A stretch of DNA of 64,000 nucleotides from Mycolicibacterium porcinum (GTDB lineage: Bacteria > Actinomycetota > Actinomycetes > Mycobacteriales > Mycobacteriaceae). The position numbers and the translations under genes are program-made. This document shows, one piece after another, positions 24,453 through 31,664 of this stretch. Below the pieces are notes generated by a model. That model worked only from the letters and a program-made list of their open reading frames with translations, was not told the origin of the DNA and made no database searches. Each line of letters opens with the position of its first letter. Positions within the stretch are counted from its first letter, which is position 1. Where the stretch lies: contig MVIG01000007.1 in NCBI GenBank assembly GCA_002086835.1, positions 186,001 through 250,000 of the forward strand, given 5' to 3'.

Positions 24453-25077
24453 CGACCTTCCCCCGGCCGGCCGGCCGATCAGTGCCGATGAGACTGACCA
24501 GCTTTGGGACCCATGGACTCCGGCCGAGGTGGCGCGCCGGCTGGCCGGGGTCGATGCTCCGTGGTGCGTCGCCGCGGGATGGGCCATCGACCTGTACCTC
24601 GGTGATCCGCCGCGGCCACATACCGACATCGAGATCGCCGTCCCCCGCCGGGACTTCCCACAGATCACCGCCGCACTGGACGGATTCGATTGGGACGTGG
24701 CGGGCGGCGGCCGGTTGTGGCCCTACCCGGACGTCAGCGATCACCCAGGCCTGCACCAGACTTGGTGCCGTGAACCGGCCACCGGCCGGTACCGCCTCGA
24801 TGTCTTCCGCGAGCCCCACGACGGCGATCAGTGGGTTTACCGGCGCGACCCGTCGATCACACTCCCCTACGACGAACTCATCCGGGTTCGCGACGGCATA
24901 CCGTATGTGATCCCCGAAGTGGCACTACTTTTCAAGGCACATCGCACAGCACCCAAGGATGAAAGCGATTTTCACCGCGTAGCACCGCGACTCGAAGGCA
25001 ACGCACGGACGCGACTGACCGGCTGGCTGGCCCGCCTTTACCCGGACCATTCTTGGTTGGCCCGGTTACGCGCCTGA
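24445..25077 (+). CDS. Aminoglycoside-nucleotidyltransferase-like protein
   Basis: A 210-residue protein of the AadB/LinB-like nucleotidyltransferase group. Its motif CVAAGWAIDLYLGDPPRPHTDIEIAV (41-66; Gly, then Asp61 and Glu63) is the standard metal-binding signature. FLKAHRTAPKDESDF-like text near the C-terminus (LLFKAHRTAPKDESDF) matches the conserved closing motif. Some relatives modify antibiotics, but many are uncharacterised and resistance should not be assumed. It overlaps the Fic gene by eight bases and ends six bases from a convergent tetR stop. Confidence 0.8.
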   Translation: MSDDLPPAGRPISADETDQLWDPWTPAEVARRLAGVDAPWCVAAGWAIDLYLGDPPRPHTDIEIAVPRRDFPQITAALDGFDWDVAGGGRLWPYPDVSDHPGLHQTWCREPATGRYRLDVFREPHDGDQWVYRRDPSITLPYDELIRVRDGIPYVIPEVALLFKAHRTAPKDESDFHRVAPRLEGNARTRLTGWLARLYPDHSWLARLRA

Positions 25078-25082
25078 GCCGC

Positions 25083-25682
25083 CTACGGATTCGGATCCGT
25101 CAGATACCGATGCACCGTCGGCCCGATCCAGGCCACCAGATCATCGATACTCGCCGAGGCCATCGGTTCAATCTTGAGCTGATACCGCGCGAACGCCAGA
25201 CCGACCAGGTGCACGGTCACCAACTCGGCCCGCAACTCCGCATCGTCGACACCGAATTCGGTCGCGACCCGGTGAGCCACCGGCCCAGCCAGCGAATCGT
25301 GTAAAAGCTTGCGCGCCAACGGTTGAATCTCCGCTGACCGGAACACCGTCAGCAGCGGGTCGAAGGATGCTCCCGCGTCCCACCGCTCGACCACATCGCG
25401 TACCAGGCGGGCACCGATCTCGTCAGTCCCCTCGTCGAGCAGATGCGCCAGCTGATGCAACGGATGCTGAGGAGTATCAAGCACCGAGGCGGTGAACAGC
25501 CCCTCCTTGTTGCCGAAGTGGTAGTAGACCATCGCGACGTCCACGCCGGCGTCGGCGGCGATGCCGCGCACGGTCGCTCGTTCGTAGCCCTCGCGCATGA
25601 AGTGTTCCCGGGCGGCGTCGACGATCCGCTGCTTGTTCTGCTGGCCCGTGCGCCACCGGCCGCTGCGCCCGGACTCTGACAT
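25083..25682 (-). CDS. TetR-family regulator divergent from a methyltransferase gene
   Basis: A 199-residue TetR protein: helix-turn-helix at about 18-65 (NKQRIVDAAREHFMREGY, VRGIAADAGVDVAMVYYHFGNKEGLF) and a C-terminal ligand domain. ATG 25682 lies 89 bases from the divergent membrane methyltransferase gene. The gap holds two TTCAAC-N4-GTTGA inverted repeats, one near each gene, which are almost certainly its operators. The regulator therefore probably represses both itself and the methyltransferase. Confidence 0.9.
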   Translation of the reverse strand: MSESGRSGRWRTGQQNKQRIVDAAREHFMREGYERATVRGIAADAGVDVAMVYYHFGNKEGLFTASVLDTPQHPLHQLAHLLDEGTDEIGARLVRDVVERWDAGASFDPLLTVFRSAEIQPLARKLLHDSLAGPVAHRVATEFGVDDAELRAELVTVHLVGLAFARYQLKIEPMASASIDDLVAWIGPTVHRYLTDPNP

Positions 25683-25696
25683 GCCCAGAAGTTTAG

Positions 25697-25712
25697 TTCA
25701 ACAACCGTTGAC
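25697..25712. promoter_or_regulatory. TetR operator, repressor-proximal copy
   Basis: TTCAAC-AACC-GTTGAC, an inverted repeat with one mismatch, 15 bases upstream of the tetR start. It matches the second copy at 25742-25757 in arm sequence and four-base spacing. Confidence 0.7.
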
Positions 25713-25741
25713 CTATGCGGAAGTCGGGGCGTAGCGTTTTC

Positions 25742-25757
25742 TTCAACAGTGGTTGAA
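25742..25757. promoter_or_regulatory. TetR operator, methyltransferase-proximal copy
   Basis: TTCAAC-AGTG-GTTGAA, a perfect inverted repeat extended by a C/G pair on the flanks, 14 bases before the methyltransferase ATG and directly before its ribosome-binding site. Binding here would block transcription of that gene. Confidence 0.75.
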
Positions 25758-25771
25758 GAAAGAGGTTCGAC

Positions 25772-26326
25772 ATGACGCAACGGCGACTCTGGTGGCGGCA
25801 CACGATCTCGGTGCTGATCGCCCCGGCAACGATGACGATCTTCATTCCGGGCCTGATCATCTGGCTGACCGGTGCACATGCCCCCGACCTGGGCACCACG
25901 TCGGGCTGGCTGCGCGTCGTCGCGGGCGGCGCGCTCATCGCGTTCGGACTGTGGTTCCTGGTGTGGACGGTGATCCTGTTCGACCGCATCGGCAAGGGCG
26001 CCCTGGCCATCGGTTCACCGGTCAACCTGGTGGTGGAGGGCCCCTACCGGCATGTCCGCAACCCGATGATGACGGCGGTGTTCTGCATCCAGCTCGGTAC
26101 CGCCGTCGTCATGGCCTCACCCTGGCTGTTCGGCTGGTTCGCCCTGTTCTGCACGCTGACCGTCATCGCGATTCCGGTCTTTGAAGAACCTCACCTACGC
26201 CGCCGGTTCGGTGCCCCCTACGACGAATTCCGGCGCAACGTTCCGCGATGGATTCCGCGCCCGAGCGCATGGGTCCCCGCCCACCCCGGCCTCGACTCCA
26301 CCTCTGCGCACGGCCAGTCGCGATGA
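25772..26326 (+). CDS. Membrane methyltransferase, isoprenylcysteine/phospholipid methyltransferase family
   Basis: A 184-residue integral membrane protein with four or five hydrophobic segments. The motif VEGPYRHVRNPMMTAVF (about 90-106) and the C-terminal FEEPHLRRRFGAPYDEFRRNVPRW are the AdoMet-binding signature of the ICMT/PEMT family. It probably methylates a small lipid or lipid-linked group. AGAGG lies before ATG 25772. A divergent TetR protein with two operators controls it. The stop overlaps a short ATG-started frame at 26323. Confidence 0.85.
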   Translation: MTQRRLWWRHTISVLIAPATMTIFIPGLIIWLTGAHAPDLGTTSGWLRVVAGGALIAFGLWFLVWTVILFDRIGKGALAIGSPVNLVVEGPYRHVRNPMMTAVFCIQLGTAVVMASPWLFGWFALFCTLTVIAIPVFEEPHLRRRFGAPYDEFRRNVPRWIPRPSAWVPAHPGLDSTSAHGQSR

Positions 26327-26418
26327 CCGCAGAGGTGCTCGACGCCGACGTCCGCGAACTCCGCGACTATCTCGACGACACCTTTACCGCCCCCGCGGCC
26401 GGAGAGCACATCGCGTAG
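26323..26418 (+). CDS. Possible 31-residue coupled peptide or truncated gene start
   Basis: An ATG at 26323 overlaps the methyltransferase stop (ATGA) and opens a 31-codon frame rich in Asp/Glu and Leu (DADVRELRDYLDDTF), ending in TAG. It reads like the N-terminus of a normal protein that stops early. No continuation in another frame was recognised before 26568. It may be a remnant of a lost gene, a coupled microprotein, or chance. Confidence 0.25.
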   Translation: MTAEVLDADVRELRDYLDDTFTAPAAGEHIA

Positions 26419-26503
26419 GCGATACGCCCGAGGATTTCGCATCACCCTGCGCAGATCTCTTCAGGCAGGTCAGACTGGGTTGGACGCGCGCACCCTCCCC
26501 CGC

Positions 26504-26519
26504 CCGGGATTACCCGGGT
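26504..26519 (+). promoter_or_regulatory. CCCGGG hairpin in the leader of the flavin monooxygenase operon
   Basis: CCCGGG-ATTA-CCCGGG can form a six-bp GC stem with a four-base loop, 50 bases upstream of ATG 26569. It lies in a 242-base gap with no clear gene. It could be a terminator for the upstream unit or part of a 5' leader. Confidence 0.3.
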
Positions 26520-26568
26520 GTGTGCTCGCGTTGTCGCCAGAGACCGCGACTGAAAGTGAGAACCGTCG

Positions 26569-27729
26569 ATGGGCACCCCACTGCACCTCGCCGTCGCACT
26601 CGATGGCACCGGCTGGCACCCGGCATCCTGGCGGGAGCCGCTGGCCCGCGCGGGCGAAACGCTCTCGCCGCGGTATTGGACCGACCTGGTGAGCCAGGCC
26701 GAACGCGGCCTGCTGGATTTCGTCACCATCGAAGACGGACTCACCCTGCAGTCCGATCATCCGTTCCGGCCCGATGACCGCACCGACCAGCTACGCGGGC
26801 GTCTCGACGCAGTGCTCATCGCGTCCCGCGTTGCACCCCGTACCCGCCACATCGGCCTGGTGCCCACCGTCATCACCACGCACACCGAGCCGTTCCATGC
26901 GTCCAAGGCTATCGCCACCCTCGACTATGTGAGCACGGGGCGGGCCGGGGTGCGGGTCCAGGTCTCGTCCCGTCGGGATGCGGCGGCGCACTTCGGTCGA
27001 CGCGAGCTGCCCGAGGACCGCGCCGCCCTCACCGCCGAATTGTTCGGCGAGGCCGCGGATTACGTGGAAGTGCTGCGCCGGTTGTGGGACAGCTGGGAGG
27101 ACGACGCCGAGATCCGCGACGTGTCCAGCGGGCGGTTCATCGACCGGAACAAGCTGCACTACATCGATTTCGAAGGTGCCACGTTCTCTGTAAAGGGGCC
27201 CTCGATCACCCCGCGGCCGCCGCAGGGCCAACCTGTTGTGGCCGCACTCGGCCACGTCGACCCTGCCTACCAGCTCATCGCGGGCAGCACCGACGTCGGA
27301 TTCATCACCCCGCACAGTGCCGACGAGGCCAGCGACCTGGTCAGCACCCTCGCCGCGCTCCGGCCCGCGCAGGCCCCGCCGGTGCGGGTGTTCGCCGACC
27401 TGGTGGTGTTCCTCGACGCCACGCGTGATTCAGCGCGAGCCCGACGAGACCGGCTGGACGAACTGGCCGGCGCCGCATTCCGCAGCGACGCAGAGATTTT
27501 CGTCGGTACCCCGGGCCAGCTGGCCGATCTGCTGCAGGCCTGGAACACCGCCGGGGTCGCAGGTTTCCGGCTGCGCCCGGCATCCCTGCCGCACGACCTT
27601 CAGCAGATCACCGATGCGCTGGTTCCCGAGCTGCAACGCCGTGGTCTGTTCCGCGAGTCGTACGAAGCGTCCACGCTTCGCGGCCTGCTCGGACTCACTC
27701 GTCCCGCCAACCGCTACTCGACCGTCTGA
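26569..27729 (+). CDS. LLM-class flavin-dependent monooxygenase
   Basis: A 386-residue bacterial luciferase-like TIM-barrel protein. Landmarks are LHLAVALDGTGWHP at the N-terminus, GLLDFVTIEDG, TRHIGLVPTVITTHTEPFHASKAIATLDYVS and the insertion GRFIDRNKLHYIDFEGATFSVKGP, which is typical of the NtaA/DszA/SnaA subgroup. These use FMNH2 supplied by a separate reductase to oxidise chelators, organosulfur or similar compounds. A related gene follows after 18 bases. No reductase or transporter adjoins, so the substrate is unknown. Confidence 0.88.
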   Translation: MGTPLHLAVALDGTGWHPASWREPLARAGETLSPRYWTDLVSQAERGLLDFVTIEDGLTLQSDHPFRPDDRTDQLRGRLDAVLIASRVAPRTRHIGLVPTVITTHTEPFHASKAIATLDYVSTGRAGVRVQVSSRRDAAAHFGRRELPEDRAALTAELFGEAADYVEVLRRLWDSWEDDAEIRDVSSGRFIDRNKLHYIDFEGATFSVKGPSITPRPPQGQPVVAALGHVDPAYQLIAGSTDVGFITPHSADEASDLVSTLAALRPAQAPPVRVFADLVVFLDATRDSARARRDRLDELAGAAFRSDAEIFVGTPGQLADLLQAWNTAGVAGFRLRPASLPHDLQQITDALVPELQRRGLFRESYEASTLRGLLGLTRPANRYSTV

Positions 27730-27747
27730 CACGAGCAGGAAACGCCC

Positions 27748-29124
27748 ATGAGCAAGCCCGTCAAGCAGATTCATCTGGCCGCGCATTTCCCCGGGGTCAA
27801 CAACACCACGGTGTGGACCGATCCCGAATCCGGCAGCCATATCGAGTTCGATTCGTTCGTGCGGTTCGCGCAGACCGCCGAGCGCGGCAAGTTCGATTTC
27901 CTGTTCCTGGCCGAAGGGCTGCGCCTGCGCGAACAGGGCGGCCAAATCTATGACCTCGATGTCGTCGGACGCCCGGACACCTTCACGGTGCTCGCAGCGT
28001 TGGCCGCGGTGACCGAGCGGCTCGGACTGACCGGCACCATCAACTCGACGTTCAACGAACCCTACGAGGTGGCACGGCAATTCGCCTCACTCGATCATCT
28101 GTCCGACGGCCGGGCCGCCTGGAACGTCGTCACCTCATGGGATGCGTTCACCGGCGAGAACTTCCGCCGCGGCGGCTTCCTGCCCGAGAACCAGCGCTAC
28201 GAGCGGGCCGAGAGCTTCCTGGCCGCCGCCCAGACATTGTTCGATTCCTGGCGCGGTGACGAGATCGTCGCCGACAAGGAAAACGGTGTGTTCCTGTCCG
28301 ACCCTGGAGCGGGCCAATTCTCCTACCGCGACGACCATTTCGACATCAGCGGCCGGTTCAATGTACCGCGCAGCCCACAGGGCCGCCCGGTGATCTTCCA
28401 GGCCGGGGACTCCGACCGCGGCCGCGAATTCGCCGCAGCGGCCGCCGACGCCATCTTCTCGCGATACGGGACGCTGGCGGACGGCCAGAAGTTCTACGCC
28501 GACGTCAAGGGCCGCCTGGCCAAGTACGGCCGCCGTCACGACCAGTTGCTGATCCTGCCCGCAGCCACCTTCGTCCTCGGAGACACCGACGACGAAGCCG
28601 CCGAACTGGCCCACGAGGTGCGACTGGCGCAGGTTTCCCCCGCCACCGCGATCAAATTCCTCGAACAACTGTGGAACCGAGACCTTTCCGATCACGATCC
28701 GGACGGACCGCTACCCACCGTCGACCCCGTGGTCGGAGAGAACACCATCGCCAAGGGCCGGGCCAGCGTGCGGATCCACCGGGATCCGGTCGCGGTCGCC
28801 AACGAATGGCGCGCCAAGGCCGAAGCGGAGAACCTCACCACCCGCGAGCTCATCATCGAGGTCACCGGGCGGCAGAACTTCGTCGGCTCGGCCGGCACGA
28901 TCGCCGAATCCATCAACCATCTGGTGCAATCCGACGCCAGCGACGGGTTCATCCTGGTCCCCCACGTCACTCCGGGCGGGCTCGACCCGTTCGTCGACCG
29001 CGTGGTGCCGCTGCTGCAGGAACGCGGGGTGTTCCGCACCGACTACGAAGGAACAACGCTGCGTGAGCATCTGGGCCTGGCCGTGCCCCAGCCGCGTGAA
29101 GAGCGCACGGCGGCAACGGGTTAG
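27748..29124 (+). CDS. NtaA/DmoA-family FMN-dependent monooxygenase
   Basis: A 458-residue luciferase-fold monooxygenase of the NtaA/SnaA/DszA group: IHLAAHFPGVNNTTVW at the start, GKFDFLFLAEGLRLRE, RQFASLDHLSDGRAAWNVVTSWDAFTGENFRRGG and NVPRSPQGRPVIFQAGDS-type motifs. It is longer than its upstream paralogue by an internal insertion and C-terminal extension. The two genes are 18 bases apart and evidently co-transcribed. In other bacteria pairs of this type work on sulfonates, sulfones or aminopolycarboxylates, using an external flavin reductase. The C-terminal VPHVTPGGLDPFVDRVVP is a standard family ending. Confidence 0.9.
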   Translation: MSKPVKQIHLAAHFPGVNNTTVWTDPESGSHIEFDSFVRFAQTAERGKFDFLFLAEGLRLREQGGQIYDLDVVGRPDTFTVLAALAAVTERLGLTGTINSTFNEPYEVARQFASLDHLSDGRAAWNVVTSWDAFTGENFRRGGFLPENQRYERAESFLAAAQTLFDSWRGDEIVADKENGVFLSDPGAGQFSYRDDHFDISGRFNVPRSPQGRPVIFQAGDSDRGREFAAAAADAIFSRYGTLADGQKFYADVKGRLAKYGRRHDQLLILPAATFVLGDTDDEAAELAHEVRLAQVSPATAIKFLEQLWNRDLSDHDPDGPLPTVDPVVGENTIAKGRASVRIHRDPVAVANEWRAKAEAENLTTRELIIEVTGRQNFVGSAGTIAESINHLVQSDASDGFILVPHVTPGGLDPFVDRVVPLLQERGVFRTDYEGTTLREHLGLAVPQPREERTAATG

Positions 29125-29127
29125 CGA

Positions 29128-29421
29128 CTACCCCGTCTCCTCGTCGGGGGCGGTGCGGTCCTTGTACTCCCAGCTCGCCCCCGCGGTCAACGTGCCGGGT
29201 TCCAGCTCGGTACGCCCGGCGTCGCGGACATGCACCGTCTGCGCCAGGATCTCGTCGGGCTTGCCGCCGATCACGATGACCGGATGGTCATAGTCGATGC
29301 CGTAGAGCTTGAGCGCGGCATGCACCGCGTGTGCAGCGGCCTTGCCGCGCGACATCTTGGCGTTCGAGTTGACCCTGATTACCAGCCGGCGTTCCCGCGC
29401 TTCGACGTCTTCGGCGTCCAT
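29128..29421 (-). CDS. Pth2-like small protein (peptidyl-tRNA hydrolase 2 fold)
   Basis: A 97-residue protein. Residues 11-37 (RRLVIRVNSNAKMSRGKAAAHAVHAA) resemble the opening of PTH2 enzymes, which have a V-[VL]-R-x-D-[LM]-K-M-x-x-GK-xAAQ-xxHA pattern. His replaces the usual Gln after AA. It then diverges (DYDHPVIVIGGKPDEI). It is shorter than classical Pth2 (about 115 residues). It could be a true hydrolase or a relative that binds another ligand. Its stop is three bases from the stop of the convergent monooxygenase gene. Confidence 0.65.
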   Translation of the reverse strand: MDAEDVEARERRLVIRVNSNAKMSRGKAAAHAVHAALKLYGIDYDHPVIVIGGKPDEILAQTVHVRDAGRTELEPGTLTAGASWEYKDRTAPDEETG

Positions 29422-29491
29422 GGACGTCAGCCTAATGCGAATCGGTCGGTGAGCCCCAGAACTTGTCGTACCTCTCTGCTTTGATGGGGTT

Positions 29492-30751
29492 ATGTCTTCG
29501 GCCGCAGCCTCTTTCGATGTTGAGGTGAGTCCTGCGCAGCGGTTGGAGGTGTTGTTCGCCGAGTTGTCGCAGTTGTGCGGTCAACGCAATGCGATCGACG
29601 GCCGCATCGTGGAAATTGTCGCCGAAATGGACCGTGATGAGTTGTGCGGGGCGACCGGTTGCCGCTCGATCCCCGCGCTGGTGGCCTGGAAGACCGGGGT
29701 AACGCCGCACAACGCCGAAACGGTGGTCGCGGTGGCGCGGCGCTTGGAAGAGTTCCCGCGGTGCGTGCAGCAGTTGCGGGAGGGCCGGCTGTCACTGGAT
29801 CAGGTCGGGGTGATCGCCTCGCGGGCTGCCGACGGGTCCGACGAGCACTACGCACAGTTGGCGTCGGTGGCCACGGTGGCGCAGTTGCGGACCGCGGTGA
29901 AACTGGAACCCCACCCCGCACCCGCACCCGATTCCGAGCAGCGGCGTTCATTTAGTTCCACCGAGGGCGACGGCTACACCACCTACCGGATCCGGCTGCC
30001 CCGGGTCGAGGCGGCGAAGTTGGATGCCGGGATGCGGGCCCATCACGACGCGTTGATCGCAGACTACAAACGCGACCACGACACCGACACCGGTGAGGAG
30101 CAAGGACCAGGATTTCCCGACCGGGTGGATGCGTTCATGAGCCTGATCGAAGCGGGCTGGGATGTTGAGGCCGCCCGCCGCCCACACGGTCAGCACACCA
30201 CGGTGGCGGTGCATCTCAACCTCGACAAAGACGGCGACACCCCGGTGGCCGCATTGCATCTGGGCCCGCTGCCGACCGACGAGGAACGTCGTTTCCTGCT
30301 CTGTGACGCCACCTGTGAAGCCTGGTTCGAACGCCGCGGGCAGGTGATCGGCGCCGGGCGGACCACCCGCACCATCAGCCGCCGGTGGCGCCGGGCCCTG
30401 GAACACCGCGACCGGTGCTGTCGAGTACCGGGCTGCGGGGCCACCCGCGGTCTGCATGCCCACCACATCGTGCATTGGGAGGACGGCGGCCCCACCGAAC
30501 TGGACAACCTGGTGCTGCTCTGTCCATATCACCACCGCCTGCATCACCGAGGCGGCATCACCCTCACCGGGCCCGCGCATCGGTTGCGGGTCACCGACCG
30601 CAGCGGGAAACCGTTGGACGGTGGGTCGTTGGCCCGGCCGCCCACGACGCCTCCGCCCGATGTTCCGCCCTACCGCGGGCCGACCGGGGAACGCGCCCAA
30701 TGGTGGTGGTACCCACCATACGAACCCCAACCACCACCCACAGCCGCGTAG
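29492..30751 (+). CDS. DUF222/HNH endonuclease-type protein (13E12 family)
   Basis: A 419-residue member of the mycobacterial 13E12 repeat family. A DUF222 domain (about 20-270) is followed by an HNH nuclease motif at about 305-352 (CCRVPGCGATRGLHAHHIVHW, then GGPTELDNLVLLCPYHH). CxxC-like and CxxxH residues for zinc are present, so the HNH site looks intact. The C-terminus is Pro-rich. These genes are multicopy in mycobacteria, and some copies serve as phage integration targets, but no integrase or repeat border was seen here. Codon use matches the neighbours. Confidence 0.88.
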   Translation: MSSAAASFDVEVSPAQRLEVLFAELSQLCGQRNAIDGRIVEIVAEMDRDELCGATGCRSIPALVAWKTGVTPHNAETVVAVARRLEEFPRCVQQLREGRLSLDQVGVIASRAADGSDEHYAQLASVATVAQLRTAVKLEPHPAPAPDSEQRRSFSSTEGDGYTTYRIRLPRVEAAKLDAGMRAHHDALIADYKRDHDTDTGEEQGPGFPDRVDAFMSLIEAGWDVEAARRPHGQHTTVAVHLNLDKDGDTPVAALHLGPLPTDEERRFLLCDATCEAWFERRGQVIGAGRTTRTISRRWRRALEHRDRCCRVPGCGATRGLHAHHIVHWEDGGPTELDNLVLLCPYHHRLHHRGGITLTGPAHRLRVTDRSGKPLDGGSLARPPTTPPPDVPPYRGPTGERAQWWWYPPYEPQPPPTAA

Positions 30752-30892
30752 CGCCGCGCTCAGGTCCGGGGGGCCAGGGCGCTCTGCCTAATGTGCGAGG
30801 CCAGCAGTTCCGGTGCGCTGACTTGTGGGAAGTGTTTGCACATCAGCGGGCTGATGAAGCAACCGGCTTGGATGCGCTCACCTCACTCAGCC

Positions 30893-31585
30893 CTAGTGCT
30901 CGTCGGAAACCACTTCCCTGAGGAACTCCCCGCCGTGGATGGCGGCCAGCAGCGAGTTCTCCGAAGTGCGATTGGCGGTGAACAGCAGCTCGTCGCCGGC
31001 CTCGAGCACGTCGTCGGGCTTCGGGAAGCGCACCTTGTTGCCGCGGACGACGGTGACCAGCGCGGTGTCGACCGGCAGGTCCAAGCGGTCCACCCGCTGA
31101 CCGACCACGGGGTTGTCTTCGGGCAGCGTGAGTTTGGTCAGCTCGACGCGCCCCCCGCGCAGCGTCATCAACCGCACCAGATGCCCGACGTCGATGGCGC
31201 CCTCGATGCCGGCCACCAGGGATCCCGGCGTCGACACCGCGACATCGATACCCCAGTCCTGGCCGAACAACCACTGGTTGCGGATGTCGTTGATGCGGGC
31301 CACGACCCGCGGCACGCCGAACTCGGACTTGGCCAGCAAGCCGACCACGAGATTGGACTTGTCGTCACCGGTGGCAGCGATCAACACATCGCAGGTTTCG
31401 ATGCCGGCCTCCTCCATCGCCGACAGTTCGCAGGCGTCGGCGAGCAACCAGTCGGCACCCGGCACCGTGTGGGGTTCGTATCGGCGGTGCAGCTGCTCGA
31501 TCAGCAGGACCTTGTGGCCGTTGTCGAGCAATTCGCGCGCCACAGACCGTCCCACGTTGCCCGCTCCGGCGACCACTACTCGCAT
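30893..31585 (-). CDS. TrkA-type K+ channel/transport regulator (RCK_N-RCK_C)
   Basis: A 230-residue cytoplasmic regulator. The N-terminal Rossmann domain binds NAD(H) or ATP (RVVVAGAGNVGRSVARELLDNGHKVLLIE, acidic residue at the end of strand 2), and the C-terminal half is an RCK_C domain (GQRVDRLDLPVDTALVTVVRGNKV to GDELLFTA). It resembles mycobacterial CeoB/CeoC. Only one such gene is present, rather than the usual pair. ATG 31585 fits the family start; GTG 31600 adds five residues. It is divergent from a CPA1 antiporter gene 79 bases away, suggesting joint control of K+ homeostasis. Confidence 0.88.
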   Translation of the reverse strand: MRVVVAGAGNVGRSVARELLDNGHKVLLIEQLHRRYEPHTVPGADWLLADACELSAMEEAGIETCDVLIAATGDDKSNLVVGLLAKSEFGVPRVVARINDIRNQWLFGQDWGIDVAVSTPGSLVAGIEGAIDVGHLVRLMTLRGGRVELTKLTLPEDNPVVGQRVDRLDLPVDTALVTVVRGNKVRFPKPDDVLEAGDELLFTANRTSENSLLAAIHGGEFLREVVSDEH

Positions 31586-31664
31586 GTTCCGTTCCGCCAC
31601 TCAGCCATTTTCGCCTATCCGCCCGGCACACTGGCGGCCCTTCGTCCTGATTAACTGATTCCCG

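Noticed and set aside
29492-30751. Mobile element status for the DUF222/HNH gene.
   Set aside because: No transposase, integrase, terminal repeats or target duplication could be seen; these genes are often resident multicopy genes.
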